From Pseudoalteromonas phenolica (lineage in GTDB: Bacteria; Pseudomonadota; Gammaproteobacteria; Enterobacterales; Alteromonadaceae): a stretch of 64,000 bases of DNA. Below are positions 17,244 through 25,731 of the stretch, one piece after another. Position 1 is the stretch's first letter. Each line of letters starts with the position of its first letter. The stretch lies in assembly GCF_005876835.1 (NCBI RefSeq), contig NZ_PPSW01000030.1, positions 79,947 through 143,946 of the forward strand, in the 5' to 3' direction. Position numbers and translations under genes: made by a program. The notes beneath the pieces are model-generated. The model had not been told where the DNA came from. It saw nothing but the letters and a program-made list of their open reading frames with translations, and did no database searches.

Positions 17244-17466
17244 TTAGGTAGAGCGTATTAGAGCAGGCTATCAGTTTCGTTAAAAGTAACACAGGCCTGC
17301 TCACTTTCTATTCTTTGCATACACTTCAAATCATCTGAAAAGCAATTTTTTCAAAAAGATCTTATTTAAAAATAGATAGATATCATATGTTCCTTTTTTA
17401 GCCTGTTTTAATTATTTTAAATGTATATATTATACAATTTTTAACAGGTTATTATCTTTTGTCATT

Positions 17467-19446
17467 ATGCTGTCATTTAATTCTGCTACTTCGATAAGTC
17501 GAAAGCTCGTTATTGCTATTTTTATCACTATATTTGCGATCTTTTTGCTCGTTACGATTGCGCTTGCTAATTATTTAGCTGAGCAAAGAAGTGCACAGGT
17601 GCAGTCTCAAATTAATACGCAAATGCAGGCCAGTGCTGAGCAAATAGAACAATTCTTTGAAAACAAAATCACCGCATTGCACACTTTATTTCGCGCCCCT
17701 AGTAATCTTGCTGCAATCAAAGCAAGGCAAATGCAAGGAGAGCTAGACAGCAATGTAGTGCATTTAAACGCGGCATTGACAGCGCAGTCTTCGGCAGACA
17801 AAGAGGTGTTATCGATTTTCTTTGGCTCTACATTCACTGGCGAATATATGTTTGAAAAAGGCATATACACTAAAGACGGTTATTCGGTATTTGGTCGCCC
17901 TTGGTGGGAAGATATAAAGCGTACTCAAAACACCGTGATCTCAGAAGTATTATTACATCCTGAATTTAAACAGAATTATGCGGCAATCAATTTTCCTGTA
18001 TTGCATCAGGGGGAGTTTTTAGGCGTCGGCGGGGCGGATATTTTACTGCCGAGCATTAGTCAATTTATTGATAAGCTTAACTTTCAAGGTGAAGGGGTTG
18101 CGCTATTAGCCGATGCTGAAGGGCGCTTGATCCACTTCTCTGGGGATCATAACTTTAAGCTGAGTCAATCTATAGCGGAATTTGATAACAGCACGCTTAA
18201 TTCTGGCTTTAGAAATCTTTTCAATACCCGTTTAGATACTTTGCAGACACTACTTTACAATGATACCGAATACTATGCCGCGACTTTAAAAGTACAAAGT
18301 GATGCGTTTGACTTAGGTTGGCACTTGGCATTATTGGTACCAAAGCAAGTGGTGAATGAACCTGTTAATCAAGCGGTTTATCAGTTAATTGTTCTGTCAG
18401 TTTTATTGATGGTGATACTAAGTGTGTTAGTCGGCGTGATCACCAAAAAACTGTGTCAGCCTTTGACTTTAGTGCAACTTGCCTTAGAGCAAATAGCTGC
18501 AGGCAACGGTGACTTAACCAAGCGTATTGAAGTGAAAGGGCAAGATGAAACGGCTCGAGTCGGTTTGGCGGTGAATCAAATCATTGAACATTTACAAGAG
18601 ATGGTGCAGCAAATAGTGGTCTCGACTCAAGAGTTAGATGCGGCTATCAACTATGTTGATGGTTTAACGCAAGAGTCAGACAAAATGAATCGTACTATGT
18701 TACAGAGCATGCAAACTACAGCCAGCGCAGTGAGTGAACTCGCTACATCAGCACAAAGTATTCAGTCGCAAGCTAATAATGCCCAGCAGGCGGTCAGTGC
18801 TGCCAATGACATGGCTGCACAAGGGCAGTTGATGATCAAAGATAATCAACAAGAGTTGGCTGTTGTTGCTGAGCAATTCTCGCAAGCCAATAGTGTGATG
18901 CGTCAATTGAGAGACGAGTCGGATAACATCAGTGAAGTGCTAAACGTGATTAAATCGGTGGCAGAGCAAACTAATTTACTGGCATTAAATGCAGCGATTG
19001 AGGCGGCCAGAGCGGGCGAAAATGGTCGTGGTTTTGCCGTGGTTGCTGATGAAGTAAGACAATTGGCTGCGCGCAGTGAGTCATCGACCAATCAAATTCA
19101 AGCCATTATTGAACAATTGCAAACTAGCTCAGAAACCGCATCGACTATGATGCAGCATGCAACCGAGCAGTTGCATGCTTTTGAATCACACTCTGATAAA
19201 TTGAACTCTGCTTTTGCAGATATATCCCAGCAGGTGGGTTTATGTGTTAGCGCCAATGGTGAGATCACTGAACAGGTGAGCGCTCAGGCGCAAACCAGTG
19301 CAGAGCTCGATCAGGTGTTACATTCATTAGAGCAAACCGTCGAGCAACAAATAAAGGGCAGTACTGAGATTGCAAGCTGCCAAACTCAGCTCGCAAATTC
19401 GAGTAAAGGTCTATACACCCTTGTCGGCAGTTTTAAAGTGCAATAA
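17467..19446 (+). CDS. Methyl-accepting chemotaxis protein with a periplasmic Cache-like sensor
   Basis: A 659-residue chemoreceptor. Transmembrane helix 1 is at about 15-35, followed by a periplasmic sensor of about 265 residues with double-Cache features (GRPWWEDIKRTQ; VLHQGEFLGVGGADILLPSI). Helix 2 is at about 303-325, then HAMP (LCQPLTLVQLALEQIAAGNG DLTKRI) and the cytoplasmic signalling coiled coil. The receptor tip that contacts CheA/CheW is intact: SVAEQTNLLALNAAIEAARA, then GENGRGFAVVADEVRQLAAR. Candidate methylation sites are in the Gln/Glu-rich helices either side. No C-terminal CheR-tethering pentapeptide is present. It stands alone, as is common for such receptors. The ligand is unknown; dCache sensors often bind amino acids or carboxylates. 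Confidence 0.94.
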   Translation: MLSFNSATSISRKLVIAIFITIFAIFLLVTIALANYLAEQRSAQVQSQINTQMQASAEQIEQFFENKITALHTLFRAPSNLAAIKARQMQGELDSNVVHLNAALTAQSSADKEVLSIFFGSTFTGEYMFEKGIYTKDGYSVFGRPWWEDIKRTQNTVISEVLLHPEFKQNYAAINFPVLHQGEFLGVGGADILLPSISQFIDKLNFQGEGVALLADAEGRLIHFSGDHNFKLSQSIAEFDNSTLNSGFRNLFNTRLDTLQTLLYNDTEYYAATLKVQSDAFDLGWHLALLVPKQVVNEPVNQAVYQLIVLSVLLMVILSVLVGVITKKLCQPLTLVQLALEQIAAGNGDLTKRIEVKGQDETARVGLAVNQIIEHLQEMVQQIVVSTQELDAAINYVDGLTQESDKMNRTMLQSMQTTASAVSELATSAQSIQSQANNAQQAVSAANDMAAQGQLMIKDNQQELAVVAEQFSQANSVMRQLRDESDNISEVLNVIKSVAEQTNLLALNAAIEAARAGENGRGFAVVADEVRQLAARSESSTNQIQAIIEQLQTSSETASTMMQHATEQLHAFESHSDKLNSAFADISQQVGLCVSANGEITEQVSAQAQTSAELDQVLHSLEQTVEQQIKGSTEIASCQTQLANSSKGLYTLVGSFKVQ

Positions 19447-19458
19447 CTACTTATACTA

Positions 19459-19491
19459 AGCCACTCATTTTATGATTTAAAGTGAGTGGCT
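19459..19491. terminator. Bidirectional hairpin between convergent genes
   Basis: Perfect 9-base arms AGCCACTCA and TGAGTGGCT with a 15-base loop lie between the chemoreceptor stop and the end of the acetyltransferase gene. The right arm falls inside the last codons of the acetyltransferase. U-tracts are poor. Confidence 0.45.
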
Positions 19492-19902
19492 ATAGATGTT
19501 TGTTACATACTTCTCCATGGCAATTTCTGGGTTTGCTAGCTCGCTAAAGCCAAACTGCTGATATAGGCTATGGGCGTCTTTGGTGGCTAACGTAAAACGT
19601 CTTAACCCTTGCAGCTCAGGGTGAGTCATCACCGCATCGATCAGCTTCTTACCTAATCCTTGACCGCGATAGGGCTCAAGTACAAACACATCCAACAAAT
19701 TGGCAAAGGTAGCGTGATCTGTGACTACACGGCAAAAAGCCAGTAGTTGTTTGCCATCAACTAACGCAAAGCATAGAGAATGCTCGAGCGCCTTTTTTAG
19801 CCGCGCTTCGTCTATGCCTTTACTCCAATAACTACGCTCCGACAAATAACAAAACATTTCTTTAAATTGTAATGGGGTCAATTGGTGAACTAATTGCATC
19901 AT
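19477..19902 (-). CDS. GNAT family N-acetyltransferase
   Basis: A 141-residue GCN5-related acetyltransferase. The acetyl-CoA site (motif A) is visible as LDVFVLEPYRGQGLGKKLID at about 77-96, with the R/Q-x-x-G-x-G/A pyrophosphate loop QGLGKK. The C-terminal strand-helix SLYQQFGFSELANPEIAMEK is the usual GNAT ending. Start codons ATGATG lie 6 bases after the stop of the LysE exporter gene, so the two form an operon. This pairing is often seen in amino-acid export or detoxification loci, but the acceptor substrate is unknown. Confidence 0.9.
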   Translation of the reverse strand: MMQLVHQLTPLQFKEMFCYLSERSYWSKGIDEARLKKALEHSLCFALVDGKQLLAFCRVVTDHATFANLLDVFVLEPYRGQGLGKKLIDAVMTHPELQGLRRFTLATKDAHSLYQQFGFSELANPEIAMEKYVTNIYSHSL

Positions 19903-19908
19903 CGCCTC

Positions 19909-20520
19909 CTATGAAATAAAGATTAGGGGTAAACAGCCAAGTAATAAAACCGCCATGATCAGGTTAAATCGCTTTAGACTCTGAGGTGATTGTAAGTACT
20001 TGCTAATGTACTTACCTGTCGTCACCCAAAATAATGCACAGCAGATCCCGACAATATTAAAAATGATTAAGCCCATAATGGCTGAGTGCCAATACAAGTC
20101 ACCAGGTAAGGTCAGTGCACTACAGACTGAGATGATCATGGTGAGTGATTTAGGATTAACGATTTGAAACAGTGCCGCTTGTTTAATACTCATCGGCTCG
20201 ACAAGCAGCGAATCTTGTTTTTTAAGTGTGCTGGTGCGAGCAATTTTTACCGCAAGATAAACGATATACAGCGATGCCAAAACTTGCAAAGCGGCATGAA
20301 GTACAGGCAGAGCTAAGAACAAACTTCCTAAACCAAACAGCATAATGATATGGATTGCGGTCATGCCTACGCGAATACCAATGACATGATTAAGTGAACG
20401 TTTAACACCAAAGTTAGCGCCAGAATAAGTCAGTAGAATGTTGTTAGGCCCCGGCGTAAAAGCAGCGGCGAAACAAAATAAAATAAGGGCGGGTATTAAA
20501 GTAAGCAACTCGGCACTCAT
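19909..20520 (-). CDS. LysE family translocator (amino-acid exporter)
   Basis: A 203-residue inner-membrane exporter of the LysE/RhtB family with about six helices. The N-terminal signature FAAAFTPGPNNILLTYSGAN (about 17-36) and the GIRVGMTAIHIIMLFGLGSL segment match RhtB-type proteins. FQIVNPKSLTMIISVCSALT in the middle carries the conserved NPK motif. Members export homoserine, threonine, lysine, arginine or related metabolites. It heads an operon with a GNAT gene and is divergent from a MocR-type regulator. This arrangement suggests that the regulator controls export, as in other LysE/MocR pairs. Confidence 0.93.
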   Translation of the reverse strand: MSAELLTLIPALILFCFAAAFTPGPNNILLTYSGANFGVKRSLNHVIGIRVGMTAIHIIMLFGLGSLFLALPVLHAALQVLASLYIVYLAVKIARTSTLKKQDSLLVEPMSIKQAALFQIVNPKSLTMIISVCSALTLPGDLYWHSAIMGLIIFNIVGICCALFWVTTGKYISKYLQSPQSLKRFNLIMAVLLLGCLPLIFIS

Positions 20521-20537
20521 GGTAAAACACTCCTAAG

Positions 20538-20555
20538 AATTGTATTGATACAATT
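20538..20555. promoter_or_regulatory. Perfect palindrome, candidate MocR operator
   Basis: AATTGTAT-TG-ATACAATT is a perfect inverted repeat with 8-base arms in the 99-base gap between the divergent LysE and MocR genes. It lies 17 bases upstream of the LysE ATG. The same half-site ATACAATT recurs at 20624-20631, across the MocR start. Confidence 0.6.
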
Positions 20556-20613
20556 AATTATTTTGTACTTGCCTTATTAATTGTCATAATGCTTAAAAAG
20601 CAGCAATGATTTT

Positions 20614-20630
20614 ATTGTTATGAATACAAT
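20614..20630. promoter_or_regulatory. Second half-site pair overlapping the MocR start codon
   Basis: ATTGT-N7-ACAAT overlaps the MocR ATG (20620), and its right arm extends to ATACAATT, identical to an arm of the upstream palindrome. Occupancy here would block the regulator's own initiation. Autoregulation is inferred from this position. Confidence 0.45.
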
Positions 20631-22011
20631 TTGGCAGCCAGATCTAGATAGGTTTAATACACTTTCACAAGCTCACCCCAAGTACCGCGCTTTGGCTGAG
20701 TTAATTGAACAGGCGATCACTGAAGAAGCACTGGTCTTTGGTGAAAAATTACCGCCACAACGACAGCTCGCTGATTTTCTATCGATCACCCATGGTACGG
20801 TGACACGGGCCTATGCTTTGTTGGAGCAAAGGGCGGTGGTGACTGCTCGGTTAGGGGCGGGTACTTTTGTTGCGGTCAAAGAGCAAGTAAGTGAATTTGC
20901 CTCTGAAACAGATTTTGCTTCAAGCATGCAGCCCATGATGGGGCAGCAGCAAGTACTGGCTAAAGCCATGCAATCTCTTGCTAATGAGCCAGTAGAGTTA
21001 GAGCAGCTAATGACTTATAAACTCAACGGTTTGCCACATCATCAACGTTTTTTTAAGAGTTGGCTACAGCAAAAAGGACTTGAATGTGAGCAACATGAGG
21101 TGATTTTTTGCCAAGGTGCGCAGCAGGGTATCTACGCAAGTTTGGCGTCTGTGTGTCAGCCCAATGATTTTGTGGTGCATGAAAGCCTTTGTTATCCCGG
21201 TTTTTATCATGCCTGTGACGCGCTTAATTTAAATACCTTGGGTATTGCTGTAAAAGAGAACGGCTTAGATTTAGAAGCACTCGAGCAAGCGTGTAAAACT
21301 CATTCGGTGAAAGCCATTTACATTACCCCAAACTGCCAAAACCCGACGAATGTAAGATATAGCGATGAGAAGTTACAGCAACTGCTAGCACTGAGTCGCC
21401 GCTACAATTTTTTTATTTTAGAAGATGATGTGAATTACTGCTTGCCGGGTAATTGGCGTTTACCACTTTGGCAGCAAGCACCTGATAGAGTGTTTTATAT
21501 TGCGAGTTTTTCGAAGTATTTTGCAGGCGGCTTGCGAGCCGGCTATGTGTTAGCGCCTGTGCTGTGGCAGCAAACGTTATTAAAACAAATTCACAGTCAA
21601 TGCTGGGCGGTGTCTATGATGAACTTCGAACTTTTGATGCGATCGTTAAAAAGCAAAGAGTTTGCATATAACCAAGATAAACTGGCAGAAGAAATTCGCT
21701 ATCGTATCGCTGCGCTCAAAGCGGTTTTCGAAAAGCATCAAATGACGGCGGTATTTGCTGGGCTCAATGTATTTATTCCGTTAGCAAGTGAATTGAATAT
21801 GCATGCTTTGGCAGGGCAGTTAAAAGCCAACAAAGTCGAAGTGCGTACACTCGATGTGTTTGAAAACCCTAAACAGCCATCAGATAATACTTTAAATGGT
21901 TTACGCTTTACCATCGGCGGACCAAGTAGTCGTGCTGAATTCGATTTGGGCGTCAAACGTGTTGATGAGGTGTTTGAACAGCTGAAACGTCCGTCAAATA
22001 TTGTGATTTAA
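20620..22011 (+). CDS. MocR-type PLP-dependent transcriptional regulator (GntR/aminotransferase fusion)
   Basis: A 463-residue MocR-family regulator. The N-terminal GntR winged helix is at about 20-90 (LIEQAITEEALVFGEKLPPQ, then RQLADFLSITHGTVTRAYAL and AGTFV). A fold-type I aminotransferase domain fills about 110-455. PLP-site features include ITPNCQNPTN, ILEDDVNYCL (the Asp pairing with the pyridine nitrogen) and the Schiff-base lysine in YIASFSKYFAGGLRAGYV (about residue 296). Family members such as GabR, PdxR and TauR use PLP or its aldimine with an amine effector to control neighbouring genes. It is divergent from a LysE exporter with matching palindromes between, so it is probably the exporter's activator or repressor. 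The aminotransferase fold is likely used for sensing, not catalysis. Confidence 0.93.
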   Translation: MNTIWQPDLDRFNTLSQAHPKYRALAELIEQAITEEALVFGEKLPPQRQLADFLSITHGTVTRAYALLEQRAVVTARLGAGTFVAVKEQVSEFASETDFASSMQPMMGQQQVLAKAMQSLANEPVELEQLMTYKLNGLPHHQRFFKSWLQQKGLECEQHEVIFCQGAQQGIYASLASVCQPNDFVVHESLCYPGFYHACDALNLNTLGIAVKENGLDLEALEQACKTHSVKAIYITPNCQNPTNVRYSDEKLQQLLALSRRYNFFILEDDVNYCLPGNWRLPLWQQAPDRVFYIASFSKYFAGGLRAGYVLAPVLWQQTLLKQIHSQCWAVSMMNFELLMRSLKSKEFAYNQDKLAEEIRYRIAALKAVFEKHQMTAVFAGLNVFIPLASELNMHALAGQLKANKVEVRTLDVFENPKQPSDNTLNGLRFTIGGPSSRAEFDLGVKRVDEVFEQLKRPSNIVI

Positions 22012-22030
22012 GAGAATTTAGAAACGATAA

Positions 22031-22058
22031 ATGAGCAAAAACAAAGATTTTTGCTCAT
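22031..22058. terminator. Bidirectional terminator between MocR and RidA genes
   Basis: ATGAGCAAAAA and TTTTTGCTCAT are perfect 11-base arms around a 6-base loop in the short gap between two convergent stops. The A- and T-rich stem base provides U-runs in either direction. Confidence 0.75.
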
Positions 22059-22074
22059 TTGAATGATTAACAGG

Positions 22075-22431
22075 TTAAGTGTTTTTAACCGCAGCAACCA
22101 CTGAGACTTCAACAAGTAACTCAGGACGTGCCATTGCAGCTTCAACACATGCGCGAGCAGGAGCATGGCCTTCAGGTACCCATGCATCCCACACTTCATT
22201 CATTTCGGCGAAATATTGCATGTCTTTAATGTATACCGTAGCACTTAACATATGTTCGCGATCAGAGCCTGCTTCTAGAAGTAGGGCATCAACCTTGTCT
22301 AGCATGGTTTGCGTTTGCTCTTTAATACCTTGTGTGGCATCAGCACACACTTGGCCGCATAGATAAACAGTGTTGTTGTGAACCACAATACGGCTCATAC
22401 GTTGTTTTGTGTGCTTGCGCTCAATTGTCAT
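22075..22431 (-). CDS. RidA family enamine/imine deaminase
   Basis: A 118-residue RidA (YjgF/YER057c/UK114) protein. These proteins form trimers that hydrolyse reactive enamine/imine intermediates made by PLP enzymes. The family's fold signatures are visible: VYLCGQVCADATQGIKEQT near residue 25 and the C-terminal APARACVEAAMARPELLVEV. The Arg that anchors the substrate carboxylate in canonical RidA is present (the R of ARACVE). The N-terminus is slightly longer than usual, with a basic stretch MTIERKHTKQRM. It is monocistronic between a hairpin and the DJ-1-like gene. Which of the RidA subfamilies it belongs to cannot be decided by eye. Confidence 0.92.
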   Translation of the reverse strand: MTIERKHTKQRMSRIVVHNNTVYLCGQVCADATQGIKEQTQTMLDKVDALLLEAGSDREHMLSATVYIKDMQYFAEMNEVWDAWVPEGHAPARACVEAAMARPELLVEVSVVAAVKNT

Positions 22432-22529
22432 GAGAATTCTCTTTTATCGATTATTTTGATGCTGCAAGTGTACAAACTATTGCATTAAAAAGCAGTCTGT
22501 ACGGCCAAAAAACTTTAGTTAATCTGAGT

Positions 22530-23603
22530 TCAGGTTAAGTTCTTCAACTGCTGTACGAAGACTAATAGGCTTACTCCTTCAATCACATCAAACTGCATAA
22601 ATGCCATCAGTGAGTGAATAAACACTAGGTTACGCATGTAAGGCTGTTGTTTTTCTAATAAAGACTTTGCAACGGCAAGGGCTTGTTCAGAGCCTTGCAG
22701 GTGATAAGTGTTCATTATGGTTACGGCGTGTTCTTCAGGTGTGATCTCACGTGCTTTTGGCGTGTAGCCTAACTGCTTAATCGTGGCTTCTGCCATGGTC
22801 CATACAGACCAAGGGTTTTGCCCTGTAATTAAGTTGCCATCGACTTCAACATTATCAAGGTACATTGCGCCTTCACTGAATTTTGCGCCTTGCTCGGTCA
22901 GTGTATCTTGTAGCAACTGGCCAAAGACTTCTGGGGCATTTGGAATAAGCAGTAATTCTTCATCATTGGTAAAGGCAGTGATGGCTTTATTGGCAACAAT
23001 ATAATCGCCTTGGGCGTTCTTAGCACCAATCAGGGCTGCAGGTCCATGGCAAACTGCGGCAATGGCCTTGTTATTATTGTAAAAATGCTCAACAAGACGA
23101 GTGATATCAGGGTTATCAATAAAGTCGAACATGGTGCCTTTACCGCCGACAAAATACACTGCTTGATAGTCATCTGGGTTTACTTCACTTAGCTTAAAGG
23201 TGTGCTCAAGCTTTTTACTTGCCGCTGCATCGTTTAAAAACGCATAGTCGTATTGATTCATATCGTCGCCATCCAGCACTTGCGGTGGCTTTCCTCCCTG
23301 CGGGCTGGCGATATCGACACTAAAGCCATTGGCTTCAAACACATAATATGCTCGTGACAACTCAGTCAATTCATAGCCTACGGTTTTGCCTGTATTACCA
23401 AGTTCACTGTGGCTGGTAACCACCGCTAATATTTTGCCTCTGTGCTCAGGCACATTCTCTGTAATGTAAGGCAGGTCTGCTCTTTGAGTATTTTTGAAAT
23501 CATGCTTAAAAGCGTCTCTGTCTATTAGGTTGTACGCCCAGTATCCGGCTGCGACAAGAACTAAAACCACAGCCAGTAAACTTAAAAGTATTTTCTTAAC
23601 CAT
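22530..23603 (-). CDS. Membrane-anchored DJ-1/PfpI family protein
   Basis: A protein of 357 residues from the preferred ATG at 23603, which has AAAGGAG 8 bases upstream. A frame-compatible ATG at 23630 lies in front of that ribosome-binding site and is rejected. An N-terminal anchor or uncleaved signal (MVKKILLSLLAVVLVLVAAG) is followed by a DJ-1/PfpI glutamine-amidotransferase-like domain at about 60-265. The nucleophile elbow is AVCHGPAAL (Cys near 188), with the acidic partner in YELTELSRAYYVFEANGF. This resembles HSP31/YhbO-like chaperone-glyoxalase proteins. The C-terminal 80 residues (TPEEHAVTIMNTYH ... FIHSLMAFMQF) are helical and of unknown role. It is divergent from an OmpR-type two-component pair, which may control it. 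Confidence 0.85.
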   Translation of the reverse strand: MVKKILLSLLAVVLVLVAAGYWAYNLIDRDAFKHDFKNTQRADLPYITENVPEHRGKILAVVTSHSELGNTGKTVGYELTELSRAYYVFEANGFSVDIASPQGGKPPQVLDGDDMNQYDYAFLNDAAASKKLEHTFKLSEVNPDDYQAVYFVGGKGTMFDFIDNPDITRLVEHFYNNNKAIAAVCHGPAALIGAKNAQGDYIVANKAITAFTNDEELLLIPNAPEVFGQLLQDTLTEQGAKFSEGAMYLDNVEVDGNLITGQNPWSVWTMAEATIKQLGYTPKAREITPEEHAVTIMNTYHLQGSEQALAVAKSLLEKQQPYMRNLVFIHSLMAFMQFDVIEGVSLLVFVQQLKNLT

Positions 23604-23749
23604 ATCAATTGCTCCTTTAATGAGATGCAATGAGCTTAGAGGCTTAGGTGTGAAAGCGATGTGAAAGTGAATTTCACATTACCTTCACGGTGTGACATGG
23701 CATACTCGAGGTATTGCATTAGGTTGAAAAGAATAAGAATGGATTAGAT

Positions 23750-24436
23750 ATGACATCTGCATTATCAATTTTAGTGGTCGAGGATGAAGCCGATATTGCT
23801 GCCAATATAGGGGATTACTTGATGGCACAAGGTCATGAAGTTGATTTTGCTTATAGTGGCACGCAAGGGCTCGAACTGGCGCTGAATAATTATTTTGATG
23901 TCATCGTATTAGATGTCATGTTACCCGGCCTCGACGGCTTACAGGTTTGTCAGCAGTTAAGGACACAAAGTACCCGCCATATTCCCATTATTATGCTAAC
24001 CGCACGCGACACGCTAGATGATAAGCTCAGTGGCTTTAAGCAAGGTGCTGATGATTATCTGACAAAACCTTTCGCACTGGCAGAGCTATTGGTACGCATT
24101 GAGGTTTTATCAATACGCCATCGGGTTGCGACAGAACATGTACTCGAAATTGGCGAGCTGAAGATTAACCGCCAGACTCAAACTGTTGAACGTGCGCAAA
24201 GTGTTATCCCATTATCGAACTTACATTATCAAATCTTATTAGCCATTGCTGAATCTCATCCCAAACCTTTAAGTCGAAGCGACCTAATGACAAAAGTATG
24301 GGGGGCTGAGCCGCCAGAATCAGACGCGCTTCGCTCGCATATTTATCAAATTCGGAAGCAACTCGATAAACCGTTTGCTTATGATATGTTGGCGACTTTA
24401 CACGGTGTTGGCTTTGCTTTTAAGGTAGAAAGTTAA
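23750..24436 (+). CDS. OmpR/PhoB family response regulator
   Basis: A 228-residue two-component regulator. The receiver (1-120) has the acidic pair VVEDEADI, phospho-acceptor VIVLDVMLPGLDG (Asp near 52), Thr in IIMLTARD and Lys in DYLTKPF. The winged-helix DNA-binding domain (about 128-225) is of the PhoB type, ending SHIYQIRKQLDKPF and LHGVGFAF. Its stop TAA shares its last base with the kinase ATG, so the two proteins are translationally coupled. The divergent DJ-1-like gene is a plausible target because the two genes share a 146-base upstream region. Confidence 0.95.
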   Translation: MTSALSILVVEDEADIAANIGDYLMAQGHEVDFAYSGTQGLELALNNYFDVIVLDVMLPGLDGLQVCQQLRTQSTRHIPIIMLTARDTLDDKLSGFKQGADDYLTKPFALAELLVRIEVLSIRHRVATEHVLEIGELKINRQTQTVERAQSVIPLSNLHYQILLAIAESHPKPLSRSDLMTKVWGAEPPESDALRSHIYQIRKQLDKPFAYDMLATLHGVGFAFKVES

Positions 24437-25677
24437 TGTTTCGCACCATAAAAAGCCGCTTTGTTGCCTATTTTGGGCTATTTACCCTGATCAATTCAGG
24501 TCTGTTTGTTGGTATGAGCTTTATTTTTATGTTCACCGTAGAAGATGTATTTATTCACCGTGAAGTTATGGAAGAGCGACAGCGTCTAGAGCAAAGCCAC
24601 GAGGCAACAGGGCAGTACGGTTCACCCAGCAAAAGATATTTTAGGGTTTATAAGAATCAAGGAGCACTGCCCGAAAAGATCCAGCGCTCTCTTGAGCAGT
24701 ATCCAAAAGAGAAAGAGATCTTTGGAGATAATGGCCTGCACTATCATATTGAGCGATTAAAGTTTGATGATGCTTTATTGGTGTCAGAAGTGAGTCAGTT
24801 ATTGGTTGTGAGAGGCTTTACGCAGCCAGCACTTATTGTGTTAGGTATTATGGCGGCAATCATGTTGTTGTTGAGTGCCTTATTGGCTTATTTCTTCTCA
24901 AAACGCGCTTTAAAACCCTTAACCGAGCTCAGTGAGTTACTTAATTCATGCGATCCTGAGCACCTTCCAAAAGGCTTTGCTGCACCGTTTGCAAATAATG
25001 AACTCGGTGCGTTTGCAAATAGCTTAGAAAAAGCCCTTATTGAAGTGTCAGAATTTGTCGAGCGTGAATTGCAATTTACCCGCGATGCCAGTCATGAGCT
25101 GAGAACCCCGATCACCAGTATTTTAGGGGCATGCGAATTATTACAAGCTGACAAGCAATTGACAGCGCAACAGCGGGGTGTATTTAAGCGTATTCATCAT
25201 GCAGCTGAGAATATGCAAAAGACAGTAGAGAATCTATTACTCGTTGCACGGGGCGAAACACAGCTCAGCAAACAGCCTGTACTTATTGAGCCGCTCATTG
25301 AGCAAAGTATTTTAAATTACGCTGAGCAGATCAGTGCTAAGCAACTTGAAATTGAGTGTGAGATAGAGCCGGGGTCAACATTAAATGCAGACGCGCAAAG
25401 CGTGCAGATCATCATTGAAAATTTGGTGCAAAATGCAGTGCGTTATACCGAGCAAGGCGGGATAAAAATTCGTGCTCGAAACGGTGTGTTTGAAATAAAA
25501 GACAGTGGTTGTGGCTTTGATTTTCAACACGCTAAGCAACAAGGTGTAAAAGCGAAGAACAGCAGCGGCTTTGGCATTGGTTTGTCTTTGGTTGAGCGCT
25601 TATGTGGGGTGAATGGCTTGAGCTTAGCTGTTGACTCTTCAGCTAAGGGCAGTTGTATTATTTTAAAAAGTAGATAG
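24436..25677 (+). CDS. Sensor histidine kinase, partner of the OmpR-type regulator
   Basis: A 413-residue orthodox sensor kinase. Helix 1 (about 10-32) and helix 2 (about 132-156) flank a periplasmic sensor of about 100 residues that is highly charged. A HAMP-like linker (RALKPLTELSELLNSCDPE) precedes HisKA with RDASHELRTPITSILGA (His about 221). The ATPase has IIENLVQNAVRYTEQGG, DSGCGFDF and GFGIGLSLVERLCG. It is complete and has one-base overlap with the regulator gene. Its stimulus is unknown; the HisKA/HAMP type resembles QseC/PhoQ-like kinases only in general. Confidence 0.94.
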   Translation: MFRTIKSRFVAYFGLFTLINSGLFVGMSFIFMFTVEDVFIHREVMEERQRLEQSHEATGQYGSPSKRYFRVYKNQGALPEKIQRSLEQYPKEKEIFGDNGLHYHIERLKFDDALLVSEVSQLLVVRGFTQPALIVLGIMAAIMLLLSALLAYFFSKRALKPLTELSELLNSCDPEHLPKGFAAPFANNELGAFANSLEKALIEVSEFVERELQFTRDASHELRTPITSILGACELLQADKQLTAQQRGVFKRIHHAAENMQKTVENLLLVARGETQLSKQPVLIEPLIEQSILNYAEQISAKQLEIECEIEPGSTLNADAQSVQIIIENLVQNAVRYTEQGGIKIRARNGVFEIKDSGCGFDFQHAKQQGVKAKNSSGFGIGLSLVERLCGVNGLSLAVDSSAKGSCIILKSR

Positions 25678-25688
25678 TACCATTAAAA

Positions 25689-25714
25689 AAGCCGCGATTT
25701 ACGCGGCTTAAATT
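25689..25714 (-). terminator. Terminator of the large lipoprotein gene, shared with the kinase gene
   Basis: AAGCCGCG and CGCGGCTT form an 8-base stem with a 5-base loop. On the minus strand the stem is followed by TTTTTT. On the plus strand the tail is only TTAAATT, so it works mainly for the minus-strand gene ending at 25732. Confidence 0.85.
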
Positions 25715-25731
25715 CTAAATAAAAGAGTCAA

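Noticed and set aside
17255..17310. GAGCAGGC/GCCTGCTC repeat after the DUF418 gene as a terminator
   Set aside because: Arms are 25 or more bases apart with no U-tract; too weak to call.
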